The notes beneath the pieces are model-generated. The model saw nothing but the letters and a program-made list of their open reading frames with translations. It was not told where the DNA came from and did no database searches. Below, one piece after another: positions 59,784-64,000 of a DNA stretch of 64,000 bases. The position numbers and the translations under genes were made by a program. The stretch comes from Thiosocius sp963736445 (GTDB lineage: Bacteria > Pseudomonadota > Gammaproteobacteria > Chromatiales > Chromatiaceae): contig CAVTOY010000012.1 in assembly GCA_963736445.1 (NCBI GenBank), positions 62,001-126,000 of the forward strand. Reading direction: 5' to 3'. Every line of letters starts with the position of its first letter. The stretch's first letter is position 1.

Positions 59784-62207
59784 GCTGGCGAGGGCGATTA
59801 TGCGCTGAGCTTCGCGATCTACGCGTTCGAGCAGAAGGCTGACCGTGGCCTCGTCCTCGAGCGTGATGGCCGGCTGAAGATCATTGAGGGCATGGTAGAG
59901 CGCGGGGACGCCGCACACGGCGGCCGCGCCGTGCAGGCGATGTGACAGCTGCCAAAGCTCCGGCCAGTCGCGCTCAGCCAGCTTGCCCCGAAGTCCCTCC
60001 ATCGCCACGGGCAGTTCGGCGCGCAGCTCCTGAAACAATCTGCCCGCGATGTTTTCCGACCCTCCCGCGATGCGCAGCGCCTGCTGCTGATCGCGAATGG
60101 GCCAGGCATCCTGTGCCGATCCCGTTACGTTGGCGTTGAGGAACTTGCTGGGTGGCCCGCCGAGCAGCAGTTCGGCAACGATCGCGCGCAAATCCTCATC
60201 ATTTACGGGCTTGATCAGATAGCGGTGAAGACCGGCCCGTGCGATATCACGCAGATTTCGCTCTGCCGCATCTGCGGTGAGGGCCACAATGGGCAATTCG
60301 GTTCCTGCATGCAGCGCCTGAATGCGCCGCGCCGCCTCGAGTCCGTTCATGCGCGGCATATGCACGTCCAGGAACGCCATGTCGATGGCATGCGCCTGCG
60401 CCATTGCCAAGGCCTCATGGCCGTCAGTCGCCGTCAGCACCTCAGCACCCATGTCGCGCAACAGATGGACAATCAGCTGTAGGTTGATTGGATGATCATC
60501 AGCCGCGAGGCAACATTTGTGCTCGAGCGGTTGTTCGCTATCGATACTGACCTCTCTCGGACCGTCGGACGACCGCATCAATGTGGAACTCTCCGCCGCG
60601 TTCATGCTGCGCAGGCAGCCAAGCACGCTTTCGCGCAGGTGCCGAATTTGCGGGGGTTTGCTCAGACAGTAGGTGGCGCCGTTTGCGACGAACCGGCCGA
60701 GCGTTTCCTCATCCGAGCTGGAAACCAGTGCGATCACCGGCAGCCGATGCTGCGTGACAATTCCGCGGATCGCGCTTCGACACACCTCCATTGCGGCATC
60801 GTTGCCGGCGCAGCCAACAGCCACCAAGGAATAGCGCGACATGTCCAGGTCGACGAGTTCCGCTAGATCGGCCCGGTCATCAACCGCCAGCCCGATGCTC
60901 GTTAGCGCGTTGTGCAGGGCAATGCGGGATTGTTCGTGACCCTCCACGAGCAGGCAGCGTTTGTTCAGGGGCTGCGCATACCGCGGCGCCGAGGCGTCGC
61001 TGCTTCGGTCGAGCATCAGAGTGACCCGGAATTCAGAGCCCTCGCCGAGACGGCTGGTCACGCTGATCTCGCCACCCATCGCCGTGGCCAGGGAATGGCA
61101 GATACTCAGGCCAAGCCCGGTGCCACCAAACAGCCGTTGAGTGGTCAATTGGCCCTGATCAAAGGCCAGAAACAGCCTTTTTTGTTCCCTGAGGGGGATA
61201 CCGATACCGGTATCTTTGATGCTAAAGGTGATGGCGACACGGTGTTCGTCCTCTCCCTCGAGCATAGCGCGCAAGACCACCTCACCGCGTTCGGTAAACT
61301 TGACGGCATTGCCGAGGAGATTATTGAGTATCTGAACCACGCGGGTTTCATCGCCGACCAAATCATCGGGGACGTCGTTGTACACCAAAGCGGCGAGTTC
61401 GAGCTGTTTGGCATGTGCCTGAGGCGCCCACAGGCGGACCGCTGTCTCGACACATTCTCGCAGTTTCAATGGTTCGTGGGAGAGCGTGAGCTTGCCGGAT
61501 TCGAGCTGGGAAAAGTCGAGAATGTCGTCGACGATGCGCAACAAGGAACGCGTGGAGCGCAGAATCGTGTCCAGAAATTCGCGTTGTTTTGCGTTCAGTT
61601 CGGTCTTTTCCAGCAGGCGCGTGAAACCGATGATGCCGTTCATCGGCGTCCGGATCTCGTGGCTCATATTGGCCAGGAACTCGGATTTCGCTCGGCTCGC
61701 CTGAATGGCACGTCGCCGGGCCAGATCGAGCTCTGCATTGCGGATCTCTACCACCTCCATGCTCTCGCGGGCCTCGCGCGTCGCCAGATCGATTCGCTCC
61801 TGAAAGGACTCTTGACCGGCCTCGAGATTCTCGGCCATGGCATTGAAGCTGGATTCCAGAGCGCCGATCTCGCCGCCAGAGATCTCGCGCACCCGAACGC
61901 TGAGTTCGCCATCCCGGACACTCTGCATCGCGCGCTTGATCGCATTCAACGGCCGCGACATCCGGTGCAGCCAGCCCGCGGCGGACAGCAGCGTCATCAC
62001 TGTGCCGAGCAGCAGAATGAGCGAACCAATGACCGCGATTTCGACCTGTCCGGCGCCCAACCAGAGATAGAGGCCGATACCGGCAATAGCGCCCAGCATC
62101 GGCACCAAGGTATATAGATAGCCCCGGTAGAAGACGCTGCCGGCGGGGTAAAATCTGGAAAATATCCGCAAGTTATGGCTCCGTCGTTCAAGCTGGCGGA
62201 TAGGCAA
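59781..62207 (-). CDS. barA: BarA-type hybrid sensor histidine kinase
   Basis: Membrane hybrid kinase, 808 residues. Two transmembrane helices (about 33-50 and 55-80) are nearly adjacent, leaving almost no periplasmic loop. HAMP (about 80-135), a coiled coil, HisKA with H183 (LANMSHEIRTPMNG) and HATPase (NLLGNAVKFT, DTGIGIP, GGTGLGLSI) follow. A first receiver-like domain (about 415-525) lacks the acceptor Asp; a second (about 560-690) has it in AFLDVHMPRMNG; the last domain is HPt with His in LSHRLHGAAAV. BarA-UvrY controls csrB-type small RNAs in relatives; the response regulator is not in the window. The gene order cysM, barA, rlmD supports the name. Confidence 0.9.
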   Translation of the reverse strand: MPIRQLERRSHNLRIFSRFYPAGSVFYRGYLYTLVPMLGAIAGIGLYLWLGAGQVEIAVIGSLILLLGTVMTLLSAAGWLHRMSRPLNAIKRAMQSVRDGELSVRVREISGGEIGALESSFNAMAENLEAGQESFQERIDLATREARESMEVVEIRNAELDLARRRAIQASRAKSEFLANMSHEIRTPMNGIIGFTRLLEKTELNAKQREFLDTILRSTRSLLRIVDDILDFSQLESGKLTLSHEPLKLRECVETAVRLWAPQAHAKQLELAALVYNDVPDDLVGDETRVVQILNNLLGNAVKFTERGEVVLRAMLEGEDEHRVAITFSIKDTGIGIPLREQKRLFLAFDQGQLTTQRLFGGTGLGLSICHSLATAMGGEISVTSRLGEGSEFRVTLMLDRSSDASAPRYAQPLNKRCLLVEGHEQSRIALHNALTSIGLAVDDRADLAELVDLDMSRYSLVAVGCAGNDAAMEVCRSAIRGIVTQHRLPVIALVSSSDEETLGRFVANGATYCLSKPPQIRHLRESVLGCLRSMNAAESSTLMRSSDGPREVSIDSEQPLEHKCCLAADDHPINLQLIVHLLRDMGAEVLTATDGHEALAMAQAHAIDMAFLDVHMPRMNGLEAARRIQALHAGTELPIVALTADAAERNLRDIARAGLHRYLIKPVNDEDLRAIVAELLLGGPPSKFLNANVTGSAQDAWPIRDQQQALRIAGGSENIAGRLFQELRAELPVAMEGLRGKLAERDWPELWQLSHRLHGAAAVCGVPALYHALNDLQPAITLEDEATVSLLLERVDREAQRIIALAS

Positions 62208-62263
62208 TAGCCTGGTCAGGATACTACCTCGTTTTGGCGCGGTTGATTGAGTACACTGGCGCG

Positions 62264-63157
62264 ATGGAGTTCCCGACCATTGAATCCTGTGTGGGCAACA
62301 CCCCGCTAGTAAGGTTGCAGCGGCTGCCCGGGTCGACCAGCAATGTCATCCTCGCCAAACTGGAGGGCAACAACCCAGCCGGTTCGGTGAAGGATCGTGC
62401 GGCACTGTCGATGATCCGGCACGCTGAGGAGCGTGGCGAAATCAGGCCGGGCGATACCCTTATCGAGGCCACCAGCGGCAACACCGGCATTGCACTGGCA
62501 ATGGCGGCTGCGATCCGCGGCTATCGTATGTTGTTGATCATGCCCGAGAACCTCAGCTTGGAGCGACGCGCCGCGATGCGTGCCTATGGCGCCGAGCTAT
62601 TGTTGGTGACGCGGGCGGAGGGTATGGAGGGGGCCCGAGATCTGGCGCTGCAGATGGAACGCGATGGTCAGGGCAAGGTGCTCAATCAGTTCGCAAATCC
62701 GGATAACCCGCGGGCGCATTATGAGTCGACCGGTCCCGAGGTTTGGCGGGATACGCGGGGCACGCTGACCCACTTCGTTAGCGCGATGGGTACTACCGGG
62801 ACCATCGTCGGCACGGCGCGTTATCTGCGCGAGCAGCGGCCTAGCCCTCAGATCATCGGGGTGCAGCCAGCTGAGGGGGCGTCTATCCCCGGTATCCGGC
62901 GCTGGCCGGCCGCCTATATCCCGCAGATCTTTGACGCCTCGCTGGTCGATCGCGAAATGGACGTCACCCAGGCCGAGGCAGAGGGTGTCACCCGCCGGCT
63001 GGCCGCCGAAGAGGGGATCTTCTCAGGGATCTCCTCCGGCGGCTCAATTGCGGCCGCGCTGCGGCTGTCGCAGGAGGTAGAGAATGCGATCATCGTCGCG
63101 ATCGTCTGCGATCGTGGCGACCGCTATCTGTCTACCGGGGTGTTTCCTTCAGAATGA
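62264..63157 (+). CDS. cysM: Cysteine synthase B (O-acetylserine sulfhydrylase)
   Basis: PLP enzyme making cysteine from O-acetylserine and sulfide or thiosulfate; 297 residues. The PLP lysine is K43 (AGSVKDRAALSM); ATSGNTGIALAMAAA binds the substrate, and GTTGTIVGTARYL with FSGISSGGSIAAALRL contacts the cofactor phosphate. The CysM-type N-terminus (MEFPTIESCVGNTPLVRLQR) is present. It is divergent from barA by 56 bases. Confidence 0.96.
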   Translation: MEFPTIESCVGNTPLVRLQRLPGSTSNVILAKLEGNNPAGSVKDRAALSMIRHAEERGEIRPGDTLIEATSGNTGIALAMAAAIRGYRMLLIMPENLSLERRAAMRAYGAELLLVTRAEGMEGARDLALQMERDGQGKVLNQFANPDNPRAHYESTGPEVWRDTRGTLTHFVSAMGTTGTIVGTARYLREQRPSPQIIGVQPAEGASIPGIRRWPAAYIPQIFDASLVDREMDVTQAEAEGVTRRLAAEEGIFSGISSGGSIAAALRLSQEVENAIIVAIVCDRGDRYLSTGVFPSE

Positions 63158-63226
63158 GGAAGTACTGACACGGGCCGTAAGGGTCCGGCAGCAGTATCGT
63201 AGTGATTCAACCCGAGGTGCATCGTC

Positions 63227-63961
63227 ATGCGGTTCTCAGTATTCGCTATCTCTTCCGTGCCAGACACGCAGGCCGCACGGCATCTCTTCGGACTGCATGA
63301 TCTGGATGAAAAATCGGTTTCCAAAGTCCTATTCCATCATCGCAAGCAACAGACCGGCTCCAGCGAGGTGCTACGTTGGGATCAGTGCGCCATCGCGAGT
63401 CTCACACTGATTCAACATGCTGGCGGCGATGTCCGGCTGAGTTCGATGAGTATTGCCTCGGCTAACGAGAGGGACATGCTCGACGCCTTTTATCAGGCGG
63501 CGCGGCACGTCAGTCACATGATCTCCTGGGACGGTGCACGCTATGGTCTGCCGCTGATCCATTTCCGCTCGCTCAGGCACGCCATCAGCCATCCGGAATA
63601 TTGGCAGGCAGGCCGCGAACAAAGAGGTATCCACCTCGACCTACGGCACTGGCTATCGCCATCGAGCGATGACATGCCGGCGCTCGACGAGACTGCCCGC
63701 AGGCTGGGGTTGCCGGGTCTGCTGGAGACGACCGAGGACGCGGTGATAGAGGCCTGGCTCGACGGCCGGCCTGAGAGTGCGCAGGCCTTCAGCGAACTGA
63801 GTGCGCTCAACACCTATTTGCTCGCCTTACGGGTGTTCGGCGTCACGGGCGAGATAACCTGCCAGGATCAGGACCAGGCACAGAATCAGCTGCGGGAGCA
63901 ACTCGGCCGCGGAGAAGGCCGACACCGGATCGAGTTCCTGAACGCCTGGAGCGCGCCGTAG
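63227..63961 (+). CDS. Exonuclease-fold protein with lost catalytic residues
   Basis: A 244-residue homologue of the predicted PolB-like 3'-5' exonucleases (DEDDy type) often found beside cysM/rlmD. The fold is recognisable from SSVPDTQAARHLFGL, MISWDGARYGLPLIHFRSL, HLDLRHWLS and FSELSALNTYLLALR. Compared with the usual VFDIETVPD, the first motif here reads VFAISSVPD (A7, S9). The FDLP of motif II is YGLP (G107), and the Y-x3-D of the last motif is F188-x3-S192. All four acids are gone although the frame is intact. It is probably a non-catalytic member. Start MRFSVF at 63227. Confidence 0.75.
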   Translation: MRFSVFAISSVPDTQAARHLFGLHDLDEKSVSKVLFHHRKQQTGSSEVLRWDQCAIASLTLIQHAGGDVRLSSMSIASANERDMLDAFYQAARHVSHMISWDGARYGLPLIHFRSLRHAISHPEYWQAGREQRGIHLDLRHWLSPSSDDMPALDETARRLGLPGLLETTEDAVIEAWLDGRPESAQAFSELSALNTYLLALRVFGVTGEITCQDQDQAQNQLREQLGRGEGRHRIEFLNAWSAP

Positions 63962-64000
63962 ATGGGGCGACGGCGACGGCGAGCGCGCCTGCCGGAAGGT
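63962..64000 (+). CDS. rlmD: Start of rlmD (23S rRNA m5U1939 methyltransferase), truncated by window end
   Basis: Only 13 codons are in view: MGRRRRRARLPEG, beginning directly after the exonuclease-like gene stop (TAG then ATG). RlmD proteins typically begin with this arginine-rich sequence, and rlmD is the expected next gene after cysM and barA in gammaproteobacteria. The rest is outside the window, so this rests on position and the first residues only. Confidence 0.5.
   Translation, partial: MGRRRRRARLPEG

Noticed and set aside
60912..62117. A 401-codon plus-strand open frame
   Set aside because: Complement of the BarA-type kinase gene; composition and lack of start signals mark it as a shadow.

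Overview
The window is high-G+C chromosomal DNA from a gammaproteobacterium. The gene orders cysM/barA/rlmD, nadB/rpoE-rseABC-mucD-lepA-lepB-rnc-era-recO-pdxJ and yceD-rpmF-plsX-fab-pabC-mltG-tmk-holB are typical of that class. Together with the exosortase A (XrtA) polysaccharide locus and the oxaloacetate decarboxylase Na+ pump, they suggest a Chromatiales-like relative. That placement is inference. I see no rRNA, tRNA, CRISPR array or prophage.

Layout. 1-3.75 kb: tail of a dienelactone hydrolase, a glutaminase fused to STAS and cyclic-nucleotide-binding domains, a tiny secreted acidic peptide, and (minus strand) a CxxC mini-protein followed by an exported methyltransferase. 4.07-15.1 kb: a type I secretion operon (ABC exporter, HlyD adaptor), a broken small membrane-protein gene and a very large RTX lipase-type protein interrupted by frameshifts. 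15.1-19.9 kb: housekeeping genes (truncated haemoglobin, gluQ, dksA, HAD phosphatase, aminotransferase, cysZ) plus a 182-bp inverted-repeat element. 20.2-31.5 kb: XrtA-type exopolysaccharide locus (export lipoprotein, chain-length protein, BY-kinase, outer-membrane barrel, ATPase, WecB, deacetylase, exosortase/EpsI, amidotransferase), all on the plus strand. 31.5-35.8 kb: maf and oadGAB. 35.9-46.8 kb: fatty-acid synthesis and downstream genes in tightly coupled order. 46.8-58.9 kb: ygfX-like gene, nadB, and the sigma-E envelope-stress module (rpoE-rseA-rseB-rseC-mucD), with an autoregulatory-type sigma-E promoter, running on into lepA, lepB, rnc, era and recO. 59-64 kb: pdxJ, a BarA-type hybrid kinase, cysM, a DEDD-family exonuclease homologue lacking its catalytic acids, and the first codons of rlmD.

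The main things to look at again are: (i) a MITE-like element with 19-bp terminal inverted repeats whose right end supplies both the Shine-Dalgarno-like sequence and the ATG of the aminotransferase, with related single ends at two other sites where their TAG is the stop codon of asnB-like and barA genes; (ii) a cluster of indels confined to the RTX cargo locus and its small neighbour, inside or next to a patch of about 48% G+C; (iii) the exonuclease-fold pseudoenzyme next to cysM; (iv) the GlsA-STAS-cNMP fusion; (v) a stripped-down XrtA locus with no glycosyltransferase or PEP-CTERM substrate in view.
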